From Tubulanus polymorphus (Eukaryota; Nemertea; Palaeonemertea; Tubulaniformes; Tubulanidae): a stretch of 64,000 nt of DNA. Location: NCBI RefSeq assembly GCF_964204645.1, contig NC_134032.1:7311175-7375174 (forward strand), given 5' to 3'. The notes under the pieces are model-generated. The model did no database searches. It was not told the DNA's origin and saw only the letters and a program-made list of their open reading frames with translations. Below are positions 23,382-35,900 of this stretch, piece by piece (position 1 is the first letter of the stretch; each line of letters starts with the position of its first letter). Both the position numbers and the translations under genes were made by a program.

Positions 23382-23700
23382 AAAATAAAACATGTTTTTT
23401 CAGGTGAAAAAACATGTTTTCAGTAGGAAAACATATTTTTACCTGCAGAAAACATGTTTCTGTGTCTGAAAATGGGTTTTGCTCCAAATAAAAACACGTT
23501 TAAAAATATGTTTTAAATGAAAACATGTTTTTACGTCCAAAAATGTATTTTTCTCTGATAATAAACACGTTTGGAGAACATGTTTTTACAAAAGCATGTT
23601 TCCAAAATACGAAACATGTTTTAGATCAAAATAAAACACATTTCCAAAGCATGTTTCCAATATAAAACGTATTTCCTCAGAAACAAGATTTCTAGAAAAA
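23382..23700. repeat. Left subterminal array of AAACATGTTT words
   Basis: Near-palindromic words such as AAAACATGTTTT, AAACACGTTT and AAGCATGTTT recur about every 15-30 bp. Such subterminal motifs are typical transposase or accessory-protein binding sites in large DNA transposons. Confidence 0.75.
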
Positions 23701-24043
23701 TATCCCTCGCAACCAAGCTCTTCCAAGTATGTCTCCTGTAGATGGCCAGAATGCAATAATTTTCCGGTTAGAACAAAAGAAAAGGAACTAACTTCAACAT
23801 TTTGTAATTAGATTATGGGATCAAGTATTCTTATTTATCTCATTGCTTAACTACGAATTAAATGTTAAATACAATTGAAATGAGAAAATAAAGTGTAATT
23901 ATAATATTAATAACAAATTTCTTAAATTAATCTTAAAATAGAGATCGACCCTATTGTTCCATTTGGCTGGTAAATTTCTTCAGCTTTTTTGATTTATTGT
24001 CCCTTACAAACATACCACACCTGCCCGGAGTGAAACAGGGGAT

Positions 24044-24226
24044 ATGAAGTACAGATATAGTTGTGTGACCGGTGGTCAACTAAAAAAGAAGTATTTTAGA
24101 ATGGAAATGAAGGAGGGAACGTCGGTTGAGGATCACTTAAAAGAAATGAAACTTTTAACTGATAGGCTAGCAGCTATAAATAGTCCGGTTGAAGTTATGC
24201 TCTTGAAGCGCGCAATGACCAGCTGA
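24044..24226 (+). pseudogene. Copia gag fragment
   Basis: A 60-residue piece with the LKKKYFRMEMKEGTSVEDHL pattern of the Copia gag (UBN2/Retrotran_gag type) helical region. It is 5'-truncated, with no LTR upstream. A frameshift near 24226 leads to the next ORF. Confidence 0.7.
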
Positions 24227-24228
24227 AA

Positions 24229-25077
24229 TTGTCGTCTGTTCAGCAAGCTCTCATCCATGAGGAGATGAAGCTTAAGGAGACCAATGCGACGCCGACAGCC
24301 AACAATAAGGCTGCAGCGTTACTGGGAGCCGAAAACAAGAATGGTCATAGGCATCCAGGGATATTGAAACCACCAGCCAAGTGTTTTGGGTGTGGTGAGC
24401 GAGGACACTTCCACCGGGATTGTCCTGTATCTCCGTATCGTGGATCTTCGAAGAAAACTGGTCACGTGGCAAAGGCAGCGGCTATGCCTCATGTAGAGGA
24501 TCATGCGTTTCGAGTGGGCAAAAGTGCGAATGAGAAACACAGCAAATGGCTGATTGATTCCGGTGCTTCGAGCCACATGACGTGGAATAGAAACATTCTA
24601 TTGGATTATGTAGCATTTGATGAGCCACAGCGAGTAGGTCTTGGTGATGGACGACCGATATGTGCCCAAGGTCACGGAAAGGTACGACTGACTACTCTTC
24701 TGGAAGATGGAGCCAGTTAGAGTGAGGTCATGGGATATGTTCTCTATGTACCAGACCTGGCCTGTAATCTTTTCTCAGTGCGCGCCGTGATAAAGAAGGG
24801 GTTAACTGTTGAGTTCAAAAATACAAAATGTATAATTGAGGATAATACCGGATGTGTGAAAGGCATTGGTTTATTATCTGATAAGTTGGTTGAACTACAG
24901 TACATTACCGCTGGTGATGAAAGTGCAGCTGTTGCGGTCAATGGTGTAAACAAAGAGATGGAACTATGGCACCAAAGACTCGCTCATGTCAATCCTCAAT
25001 TACTCATGCTTGTGGTAAAATATGATCTTGTTAAAGGGGTACACGTTGCTAAACCCGGGCCCCTGACGTCATTCTGA
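24229..25077 (+). pseudogene. Copia gag zinc knuckle, protease and pre-integrase
   Basis: The frame has one in-frame TAG at 24718-24720 and ends at a TGA at 25075-25077. Before the TAG: a CCHC knuckle (CFGCGERGHFHRDC) and a Copia protease active site (LIDSGASSHMT). After it: LYVPDLACNLFSV and the GAG-pre-integrase motif LWHQRLAHVN. Domain order and motifs are those of Ty1/Copia pol. Confidence 0.85.
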
Positions 25078-25098
25078 GAGGGTTGTGTAAAAGGAAAA

Positions 25099-25395
25099 AT
25101 GGCGCGAAAACCATTTAAATCCTCGAGTGGAATAAAGTCGAAAAGAAAGATGCAAATTGTGCATAGTGATGTGTGTGGTCCGATGAGCACGGAATCGATG
25201 AGCACGGAATCCCTCGGAGGAAAATGGTATTTTGTGTCATTTACCGATGATTACAGTCGATGCTCGGCTGTGTACTTCATTCGTGAAAAATCTGAGGTTT
25301 TTCGGAAAGTTTAAAGAGTTCGAGTCGGTCGCGTGTAATGATAGTGGTGAACGTATAGGCACCCTACGATCCGATAATGGCGTGGAGTATATGTC
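25099..25395 (+). pseudogene. Copia integrase core, first part
   Basis: The frame continues after the TGA. The core starts at IVHSDVCGPM (first catalytic Asp) and FVSFTDDYSR. A small duplication repeats the MSTES segment. After a frameshift near 25310, the LRSDNGVEYM motif (second Asp) appears, then the match is cut by an insertion after TGTC at 25392-25395. Confidence 0.8.
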
Positions 25396-27705
25396 TGTAA
25401 CAAAATTTCATTTCTCAAGACAGATACCTCTATCCCCTTGGTTATCAGCGACCGTGCAGAAGATACATTTCCCCTTCCTCCAACTCCGGCGATAACCCGC
25501 GGCTCCTTAGTCCCGAAATTGTTCCCGGTGGTAAATAGTACCGCCGCTGTATTTATCTCGCCTTTTACACACTAAATAATTATCGAAAGTCATCATGTAC
25601 GATACCGTTTGAAAGAGGATTATAAAGTCTTGACTCGGTGAAAGCATCTACTAATGTCATCGTTTTTTTTAGGCGACACGAGTTGTAGTTTGGTAGATGA
25701 ACCGATTTCGCCGGTTTGTTTACTTCCGGTCCGGCCACATGATCCGCTCGATAAGCGGGAGAGTTAAAGTTTCTACGATGACGTCTTGTTACTGTCACCA
25801 TAACATATCACCTTAGTATTTAGTCACATAAATTAAGTTCTTAGATAATTATCATTATTACAAATCTAGAAGATGATTTCGGCACCTTCGTGCCTTAAAG
25901 CTAATGAGTATTCGACGGTTAAACCTGCGATCTCGAACGCGGTCACGCATGACGACAGCCTTTCGGGACCTCACTTGTCTTTACGACCGAACTATCTGAC
26001 ACGAATTTCATATCATCGGAAAGTACAAGTTCCAACCTTTTTAATGGTATATTACTTCGATAAGAAGACAACGTAGTTCAGCAGCAAAGCGGCTCGGAAG
26101 AATCCTAGGAAGCACATCCGACGGGGCGGCCATTGTTGAGCGACCAGTGAAGTGACGCGGAGTGAAGATGCAACACATCGGAGTCGGCAATATCAGAATA
26201 TAAGGCGCGCAGTTTTTCTCTTTCAGTTAGTTACTCGGAGAACGTCTTTAAGATGTAAGTCGGTCCGGGACAGCGCCGCCTGGCGGCGTTTCGGGACTTG
26301 TACCCGTTCGTCTCTGTTCCTTCTTTCTGAGTTAGAAATTAAGGGCCTTAGGCCCACAGAATCCCCCTTACTGTAAATACGTTACTAGTCTTGAGTATTA
26401 CTCTTTGTTAAGCATTAAGCTACGGCAAAATCATAGTACGATTTCCTCACCTATGGCCATAAGCCATTGGGCATTACGTTTACCGTCCATACTTATGTAT
26501 TATTGACGGGCCCTGTGTTTCTCGTTTGTCCTTAGGATCGTTGAACTATATATAATCCGTCAATACTTATGTATTAGGTATGGATTCTTGATACCAGGCC
26601 TTGGGTTCTTGTGTTTCTCCCCGTTTATACTTAAGTATATAGAGACGGGTTTGACCATTACTTGTGCTTATAGCTTTATCAAACTATTATTCTGCCTTCA
26701 TGTATGTGTGGTATAGGTCCTTAAGACCAGCTTTCAGGCGCGTATCTTTAAGTTTCAATAAATTTTATATAGGTATAATGTTCGCGGTCTATATGTTCGT
26801 TGTATTAGTTTGAAGCGTAACAGCATGTGTCAATCGCATTATCTTTTCCCTTTGTAAGTATGTAAGCATTTGTGGAGTATGAACCTGTCTTGTATTTGAG
26901 CATGACGTATGTCAGTTTCTGATAGACGAATAAAAGCTGCTGTCGCAGCACGTAATGGTATTAACGATTTAGTAATAGATGTTGGGTAGTAAAACCGTGG
27001 AGTTGGTCGGAGCGTCCATGGTCTGTATAGAGGCTTACTCTCGGAAATGGTAGAGTCCAGCGGAACGTAGTGCAATCCCGTTCGGGTGACGGGCGGTTTC
27101 TGTTTATTCCGCTATCCAATTTAGGCTCAAGCGAGGAAATTCCACGTCGGGGGTGGGTGACGTGGTGTGTGATACGGTCGATTCGGGTTCATGTATAACT
27201 ACGAGGTCGTATGTTATTGGGTGAACAGAAGGGTGCGCATCGCTATCTGTAGGTTCTAACATAGGGTTGGGCCCGATCCTTAGTTCCCGGAGGATAGTTT
27301 TCGAATCGACCCAGTCGTTACGTTCCTGGATCTATCAGCAATCTACACCCGGTGTTGCGGGAATTGCTTACTCGTGTGCTAGGTCGAGTTAAGCCTGAGA
27401 GTCATTTATTATTCTACACACAAACATAACTTCCTGTGGTGGTCGTAGACCCCTTCATAAACATCTTTCCCGTTGTTTACGTGACACAGGCGGACCCTTT
27501 GTAGCGGCGCCATTTTACATACATCTATTACATAAGTACACATTTACATATATACACTCTGAGGACATATAAGGGGATCACGCTACCGCTATGATCGACT
27601 CTGGTGCGAGTGAGTGCACACACTCGCCCGGTGAGTATTTTCAGGTACTATGTGGATGAAGAAACATGCTAAATTCTTAATGTATTCTAACTACGAAACG
27701 CTACA
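25396..27705. repeat. 2,310-bp solo LTR inserted in the Copia integrase
   Basis: The insert starts TGTAAC and ends GCTACA, with TGTC duplicated at 25392-25395 and 27706-27709. Removing it with one TGTC restores the integrase frame exactly (EYM-SNEFL). It has no coding capacity that I recognise. TATA-like (about 26196) and AATAAA (about 26758) words lie inside, and base composition is more GC-rich than the surroundings. Orientation cannot be set securely. The alternative is a large non-autonomous element that never had coding genes. Confidence 0.7.
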
Positions 27706-28268
27706 TGTCTAACGAATTTCTTGCGTACTTAAAAGAGAAGGGCATACGCCATGAGCCTTCTCTCCCGCACAATCCCGAGCAAAATGGCATAGCTGAGAGA
27801 TTGAATCGTACTCTCTGTGAAAAAGCGCGTTCAATGGTTGCTCATGCTGGATTATCTAAATCGTATTGGGCTGAAGCGATCGCCACCGCCGCGTATTTGA
27901 AAAATCGACTACCAACCAGGTCTTTAAATGGGGATAGAACTCCATATGAACTCTGGTACGACCGCAAACCAGACCTGAGTCACGTGAAAGTGTTCGGGTG
28001 TATTGCTTATGCTATTTTACCAGATAAGCATCGTAAAAAACTCAATTGTAAGGCTGTGAAACTTCGTTTTGTTGGTTACGATCGGGAATCAAAGGGATAC
28101 CGCCTGATCGACAATAATGGGAAAATATACAAACGGCGTGACGTAGCCTTCAATGAATATGACTTTGGACAGTCTGCTGAACAGGTGTTAGATGAAACCA
28201 CAGTCATCGAGAATGAAACTGAATCATGTGATCAACCAACGGTGGTTGAAACCAAGAAGAAGCAATAG
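27706..28268 (+). pseudogene. Copia integrase, second part, and C-terminal region
   Basis: It resumes with SNEFLAYLKEKGIRHE and the PHNPEQNGIAERLNRT block carrying the catalytic Glu. The integrase C-terminal pattern follows (TPYELWYDRKPDLSHVKVFGC, then KLRFVGY). A frameshift near 28260 links it to the reverse transcriptase frame. Confidence 0.85.
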
Positions 28269-28758
28269 AAACCGGAAACCCGTTTCGCAGTTTATGATTG
28301 ATGACTTTGCCGATTTGGCGCTCGAATCTAATGAGTGGGAGCACATGGCTCTTAATGTTTTTGAACCGACAAGCTTAAAAGAGGCCATGGAAAGTGATGA
28401 AGCCACTGAGTGGAAAATGGCCGCAGATTCAGAATTTAAATCGCTAATTGATAATGACACGTGGGATCTAGTTGATTTACCACAAGGTCGAAAAGCAATT
28501 GGCTGTAAATGGGTGTTTAAAGCGAAAATTGGTGAAGACGGAGCTGTAGATCGGTATAAAGCTCGTCTGGTCGCGAAAGGATTCGCTCAACAATATGGGA
28601 TAGATTACGAAGAAACTTTCTCCCCTGTTGCTAAGTTCTCTTCTATAAGAACTTTGCTAGCTTTTGCAGCTCAGGAGGGATTATTTGTCTACCAGATGGA
28701 TGTCGTGACAGCGTTTCTAAATGGTACCTTAAATGACGAGATATATGCAACAACCTGA
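28262..28758 (+). pseudogene. Copia reverse transcriptase, first part
   Basis: It carries the Copia RT entry pattern: WKMAADSEFKSLIDNDTWDLV, KWVFKAK, then YKARLVAKGFAQQYGIDYEETFSPVAK and YQMDVVTAFLNG, which holds the first catalytic Asp. A frameshift near 28745 passes to the next frame. Confidence 0.85.
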
Positions 28759-29437
28759 TGGATATGCGCAACCTGGAGATAATCGTGTTTGTAAACTTAA
28801 AAAATCTTTGTATGGATTAAAGCAATCGCCCATGTGTTGGAATACCGAATTTAAACGTTATATAGCATCGTTGGGTTTTCAGCAGAGTGCTGCTGATCCC
28901 TGTGTGTTTATAAAGTTTACCGATGTGGGATTACTTATAGTGGCCGTCTATGTTGATGATCTTATAATCGTCTCGCGTGTTATGCGTGAGTTAGATAGTT
29001 TGAAAGGTAATCTTTCAAATCGCTTTCAAATGAAAGATATGGGTGAATTGCATTTCATCCTTGGAATAAGTGTTGTTCAGGAAAACGGAGTTATTAAGCT
29101 TAATCAAAAGCAATATATCCAACGTATGCTTGAAAAGTTCAGAATGTGTGATGCATATCCTGTTTCAACACCTGCTGACATAAATGTCAAGTTAGTTAAA
29201 AATGATGGTGTGAGTAAACCTGTGGATAAAATTATGTATCAATCGATAGTTGGAAGTTTGCTTTACGCCGCCATAGCTACGCGTCCGGATATAGCTCAAT
29301 CTGTGAGCACTATTAGTAAATATTGTGGTGATCCGTCAGATGCGCATCTGACAGCGGCTAAACGTGTGCTGCGATATTTAAAAGGAACCACAGATTTATC
29401 AATTGTTTACAAGAAGTCTGATGATGCTCTTGTTTGA
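28733..29437 (+). pseudogene. Copia reverse transcriptase, second part, truncated
   Basis: CKLKKSLYGLKQSP and VAVYVDDLIIV (catalytic Asp pair) identify the RT palm. The frame runs through YQSIVGSLLYAA and TRPDIA to KRVLRYLKGT. The match ends just before the RNase H Asp, and no 3' LTR follows, so the element is 3'-truncated here. Confidence 0.85.
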
Positions 29438-29578
29438 CAGGTACATTCCATTTGACACTGACAGTTAGTTTTAATCCCTACTAAATAAATTATCTTTCTT
29501 ACATAATGCCCATCATAAAAGAAACAGTTACACCTAGAATATTTTTCACTATAGCTATATGTGTCAAAGGTCTTAGAC

Positions 29579-32526
29579 TCATGGATTCATTTTATGATAA
29601 CAGTTATCTACAATAAAATCATTTGCTGCAATCAGATTCTGAATGGCCCGAGTCTCAACTACAGATAATGGGCGTTTGAACCCAGCACCAAAGAAATTCC
29701 CATCTTCAATAGCAGTTACATTTTTGGTTAATGGAAAACCTCTTGCAAGACAATCAAATAAATTCTTTACACGATAAGATGTATTTTCATTGATTATACT
29801 GTCAGACAAGCTCTTTACATGTTTCAGCAAAAGAAATGATCGTGCGACTTGGCTCGGTACACCACGTGTGCCATTTATCAATTCTTTTAGTTTCCGTCCT
29901 TCATCTTCAAAAATGAATGCCGATGAAGCCCATTAAGGACCACAATTTCTTACGCTTTCGACTAAATGCAATAACAGATGGGAATTATATGTACAGTTTT
30001 CGATACCATACATGTCTTGCATTTCAAACACAAATTTCTTCAACTTCAAATCGATCGACTTCGGCTTTTCCTCTGTAACCACAGGAAGTAATAGTTCATA
30101 AATGGCACTCGACAATAGTAGCCAGTGATTCATGTATTTCACTGGTAATATTCCTGATAGTACAATTGGCGAAATGATTAAAAAGAATTCCATTGATTTC
30201 CTTTCCAAAATTTCCTAACAGAAAGAGATCTCGGTTTTCTGGTTATTTCGCAAGGTGTTTTAATTCCTTTCAGTCTGTGATAAATCTGGTCGATCTTATT
30301 TCCAATGTAATATGGTGACCTAGTATCATCACACCAATGCCAAACGACCCTACGAACGACCCCTAGACACACATTATGGAGATATTCGCCAGTAAAACTA
30401 TGAATTATATCAAATGAAGGGAGAAGCATAAGATCGCTTAAGCCTTTCACACAAATGCAAGCTTCATTTGTATCAATTGTTCGTCTTGCATAGCGAATTG
30501 TCTGCGCGTGATTACAAAGTGCTGGTAATGGGACTTCCATAGGATAAACAAGATTTCCCGCAGCCATGCAATGCCCAGGATGCTTGCAAGCTGGCCAACC
30601 ATATTCGCCATTAAACTGCTTAAAGTTTTGCAGTTTACTCCATGCAGGCGAGTCACAGACGCACGACAAATTAACAATTTTTGAGGTCTTTATGCCCGTG
30701 GCTGAATTCCATTCCACTCCATTCAACTCAAGATCCCTCATTTCACGAACAAAGGGATACAAGAAATTTCCATGCATGTTTGGCGCTCTATTGCCAAACC
30801 ATAAACCAGCTAGAATGGAATTTTTCTGGCGTTCTTCAAATGGCAGTTCATTTTCGATACATATGATTGGGCCAGATACTATAGTTTGATGATTTGAACA
30901 CAGGAATACCATCGGTTGACCATGTTAATGAAATATTCTGGGAAATGGAATCTCCAAGCAAACCATTTGACCAATGAAGTTTCCCATCAACGATATCAGC
31001 ATATACTCCATTTTCACATTTTGTAAACCTCAATTTTGCGTTGAGAGACTCATTTTCGAATAATTTTTTCAATTGAGGTTTGATCGGAACATACAGAAAG
31101 AAGAAGCCATCCTTATATAGCTGCTTTCTATCGAGGGCATGTCCACAATGTTCTCATTCATTAACGTTCTCGGTTTTCACAATCGAGTCACATTGTGGGC
31201 AGAAATAATGTATTTCAGTTCCTCCTGACACTAAACTATCCACTTGCATTGCCTTGAAGAATGAATAAGTAGTGGTGGGTAAAGTATTACCCCTTGGTAG
31301 GTGTGCATCAATTAACTGCAACAGATCAATAATCGCTTTACCAGTTAAACCATGTCGCAAAGCAAATGATAAAGTGAGTATCATGCTTTCACCGCGTGTA
31401 ATCATTGAATCATTGAAAAGAGGATCATTAGCGTTTTCAATGTTGAGGCCATCAACCTGAAAAACAAAAATAAAAAACCTTAACTTAACATATAGAATTT
31501 TTCAAAAGTACCAACATAAATAGACAAAATGTATTCAATATTCTCGATTTACCTCACGTATGTTATGAAGAGGATTTTCCTGTCCTTCGATTATTGGCTC
31601 AGCATCAGTATCGTCTTCAGAATCAGTCAGATTTGCAATCCCAGGCTCTTCACCATCAGTACTTTTGATTTCATTTTCAAACTGCAGACATGAATAAGGG
31701 TTTTTTATAATAGAAATAGAATTAACTTGACACGTATATGGTTTTTATAAGAGCCTTGTCATATTAGCCTACTTCAATATCACTATTCTCTGAATTGTCA
31801 TTAATTTCATTCGGCGCATGCAAATGACTGGTTTGTAAAACCTGAAAAATAAATGAAATAAAACAATTAAACTAGGATCAAAGAATTCTAGCATTTCTTT
31901 GATCATTATTCTAGCATATAACATCTCTTTTTAAGTTATGGTAGATTTTAGTAAACAATGTATTGTGCCGGTAACTGTTGTTGGGTTTAGTGTTAAGCGT
32001 CCTGAAGGTTAAGGTTTAAAAATGGTGACTGAAATTCTGGACAGAAATTTCTGGAACTCAAAGATGTGATGTACCCTCCAACAGATAGAAAATTCCAGAC
32101 AAAACAGAAATGTTTGTACACAGATCTAGTTCTGGACAGAGAAATCTGATTTTCTGGGGGTCTTTACTAAACTTACGTGATTTTCCCATTCATCCATGAG
32201 GTTATTGTCTGTAGGTTCACCAGCTGAATTGTCCATGTCAATTTCACACTATAACAACATAAAAACAGCATTAAACAACAATCCCTCAGTGAATAGGCCT
32301 AGAACAGAATTTGAAAACTTACCGATGAATGACCACCTGCATCCAGTAATATATCATTCTGCTCATGAAATTCAAAATGGAATGATTGATCGTCTGCATC
32401 CTCAATTTGTGAATTCATAAGATCATGTGAACGTTGATACTTTGTTGACAGAGGGACATCAAGTAAAGTTTCATTTCGAGGCTCGATGAAACGTTTGTAA
32501 GGTCCTCTTGGTTTCTTGTGAGACAT
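29579..32526 (-). pseudogene. DUF4218/Tnp2-type transposase gene (EnSpm-like), five exons
   Basis: Exon 1 (32526-32323) starts at an ATG and is basic then acidic. Exons 2 (32248-32177), 3 (31841-31773) and 4 (31681-31553) have GT/AG borders and lengths divisible by three. Exon 5 (31456-29579) carries the transposase. It includes an HYFCPQC zinc-like motif, LAGLWFG, FNGEYGWPACKHPG, FTGEYLHNVCLGVVRRV, KFWKG-W, HLLLHLVESVRNCGP and SAFIFE, an order typical of DUF4218/Transposase_21 proteins. Lesions lie only in exon 5: TGA near 31154, a one-base insertion near 30870, a frameshift near 30190 and TAA at 29933. It faces away from the BEN gene and is probably the mobiliser of the 20.5 kb element. Confidence 0.75.
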
Positions 32527-32766
32527 CTCAAATATATATCATAGAATCTAAAAATAATCATTAATCCACTTATCATTCATTATTTTCAACACAAAACTTG
32601 ACAGCCAAATTCAAAATTTTTCATCAAGACTAAGGAAGTAGGCCTACTATAATCAAACGTGATAATTATAATTCAAAATAACAGAAAGCGTTCAGAAATA
32701 TCTATAAACATCTTCGAACTTCAGGATTGCTAGTTTAAATATCAGCTGAATTTTCAGGCGAGAGCG

Positions 32767-32934
32767 ATGAGGGAAACAATTGACAGGACCAAATTTTTAG
32801 CCTTGTATGGCGGCCAGATTGAGGAAGCATTATTCCGGTCTTTATTATCAACATTTCTTGAAGATGATGATAGTATTCCACTGAATAATAGCTGGCGAAT
32901 AAGTCAAGCGTTGTTGTATCAGTTGTGGAAATAA
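32767..32934 (+). CDS. Short unidentified ORF, possible terminal exon
   Basis: A 55-residue frame follows an acceptor-like pyrimidine tract ending in CAG and is closed by TAA, with AATAAA a few bases later. It lies between the divergent transposase and BEN genes. Residues suggest an amphipathic helix with an acidic patch (LEDDDS). I do not recognise it; it could be a last exon, or chance. Confidence 0.3.
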   Translation: MRETIDRTKFLALYGGQIEEALFRSLLSTFLEDDDSIPLNNSWRISQALLYQLWK

Positions 32935-35900
32935 TGACCTAAATAAAACTTTGTTGGAATTTGAATTGAATTATGTAGTAGGCCTACAGGCTAAATTCCT
33001 GAAAACAATATCTTCGAACTAACGATTCACTCCAAACTCGTATCGCCCGATTCTTACCTGTGCTTATTTTTCCAATGAAGAGCCAACTTGAAAGGTGATT
33101 TTCTGCAGAGAAACAACCGAAAAGTTAACGGCGACTAACACATGAACAGAAACTCGGTGGACGGCCTGCTCCGAGTAGCGCACTGTGTAGTGTGTGCGAA
33201 TGAAGAAAGATGGCGCTGATTTAAAAAAAAATAAAAACACTGATATCAATTGGGCCTAATAATCAAATAATAATTTTCATCATATCATTTTTCTAGTTTA
33301 ATTGAAATATACTTTAAAATGTTGTTGTATCGCATGATTGTACCTTGCAAAAATAGACGGCGCGGAGTGGGGTTCGAACTTCATTGTCGCATCGTTCCAT
33401 TGAGTTGAATTTAATCGGTCTCTCGCGGATGCATTGTGGCTTCCTTTGTCAATTCTTGAAAGGATTATTGTGCGCTCAACAAGAAATCGTCGTTTGATAT
33501 TCGTGTTTGAATTGTTATTCGTTTTATTTTTGTAGTAAGATACACGCTTCATTATGTTGCCGAAATATGGATTGTTTGAATTTTACGAGTAGGAAAGTGC
33601 GATGGCCGTCGGCGAGCTAGCGTGGGTGGAAAACTTCGACGACTTGAAAATGATTGATTGGTGTAATTTATAGGGATTTCAGGTTGAAAATTTCTATGTT
33701 TCCTATGTGTCTTTCTAATAGCTTAAAATGAAGAAGGGGATAGCATAAGCATACAGCACTTTACAGAATCAAAATTGGTCAAGCGGTTCAAAAGTTATAA
33801 GCAATCTAAGGGTGGAAATTTGGGGTATTTTTGTCATTCGATTGCGCAATACACTTTAGTTCATTTCCAATGAAAGTAACAGACAGGAAGTGTCTAGGTT
33901 TTGCTGCTTTTAAGCCACATAAAGGAATTAAATTCAACATTAAAACCAATATAACTCCGAGAATTTTTTTCTGTTTAAAACCAAACTTGGTCAGTATGTT
34001 GTCTATACAAAGTTTGTTTAGATTCATGTAAGTAATTGCACAAATATGTAAATTAGGCTAATTTGCATACTAATTATCTAATTAATACCCACTTCTATAA
34101 CCATTAACACGCAATACTATAGTTTATTTCTCAAGATAAATGATACTTAAGACATGGAATATCAATTTTGAGATGATATACCGAAGATATCGTGCATCAG
34201 GGTGATACCGATTACCACGGTAACCATAAGGTAAGTATCAAGGCGGCCATCTTGAATCTAATTAACTACATCTTTAATGTATTTAGTTGATTCGATATGG
34301 CCTTATAGACCTTTATTATTTGAAATAACTAATCTTAGTGGATAAGTTCAATGTTTTAAAGCCTTCTGAAATAAAAGACACTAATAATATCATTATATTT
34401 CAGATACTCACTTGCCGCAGAAGAATAGGAAAAAGCGTTGAAGAGATCTACGTACTACATGGTTTTCCGAAATTAAATCAAATTGAAATGAATGGAAAAG
34501 CCTTTGTTTTTCTTTAGAGATCCCTAGGCCCTAACAGATTTACCCATGAAATATCTATATCATGATATCTCAAATTGAGGCTCGAGGAATGGCGGCCATC
34601 TTGTTTTGCGTCGAAATTTATCGGAGAGTCAATTTTAAAAAAGTATGTCATGTTTGGTATCTAATTAAAGGTCTCCTTCTAGGCAAGTCATTCGAATGAA
34701 AAAGAAAATTGATAATATAATCCTCTAGAATCTATTTGATTAACCACTGGTTGGTGGGTATTTTAGGCCTAGCAGCGGCAGTTATTTAGCGAAAGGGTCG
34801 ACAATTGGAATTGAAAAACCATGAACAAATGAATAACAACTGCTTTTCAGAGGGATATCCTAGTATTCAAGATGAGATGGTTACCTAAAGGTGAAGCAGA
34901 TAGGAAAAATAAAATTTCTTTTTAGCAAAAAATGAGCTAAAATTTAGACAAAACTTGGATTCTTGTGCAAAATACTCAAAGTTTTTAAATTGGGTAGGCA
35001 TAACCATTATTCGTCTTATATATTGCCGATTTCGTAATAAAGTATGAGTTTATTGAGTGAAAGTGACGTTTTACTTGTTAAATTGACATTTAGAGTGGTA
35101 AAAATGAACCAGGAAGTGTTTTGATTGATCAGCTGGCAGCCGGTGTGAGCCGGCAGTGACCCGGATGTAAACAATTTGAAGCGCCTTGCCGACTTTAGGT
35201 CAAAATCCGCGAAAGACTACTAAATCAATCTTAAAAGTAATAATTGAAAACAATATATAAAGTATCTTATTTTATCATGTAGTAGAGTGCAAGTTGTTAA
35301 AATTATTAATTTTAGCGTATGAGCACTTTGAATTATGTTTACGACTTTTTCCGAGTGATACAGGGCCTACCAAAACTTGCACGCACCGACATGCTCTACT
35401 TGAAACATGTTCTTAAAATATTCTGAGGTCAAATATCCAGCCAATCAGCAGCCGGCTCACGGATTTGACCCAAAAAATTGCATGCGTTTTTCACGTGTTT
35501 GAAAAATGCATGAACAAACATGGCCGCCATCTTGTTTCCTAGAAATGAGCCGACGCGCGCCGAACTACGACTTATTGCTCCGTAACTAGGCAAGATACAC
35601 TCATGAAATTGACACCACAACAAATAACCGGTAAATTGAGTATACTGAGCAAGTTTGGCTTCAATCGGATATAGAATACGTTTTTTTATGAGCGATTGAA
35701 AATTTGAAGCGTGGAAAACGCTAATTATGACACATTTTGATCACGTGACCTGAAATCCCTAGATGCTGATAGGTCTGTTGTGACTGAGCTTTTGGACGTT
35801 GTGGCTAATTGGCCATTTGAAAAAAAGAAAAAAACATCGACGAAAAAGTGCCCAGCAATTATTCTTCAAGTGTTGGGTAAGTTGTTATCGAATAGGCTCT

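Noticed and set aside
25873-27075. Short ORFs inside the 2.3 kb insertion
   Set aside because: None has a retroelement motif and they lie in what behaves as a solo LTR.
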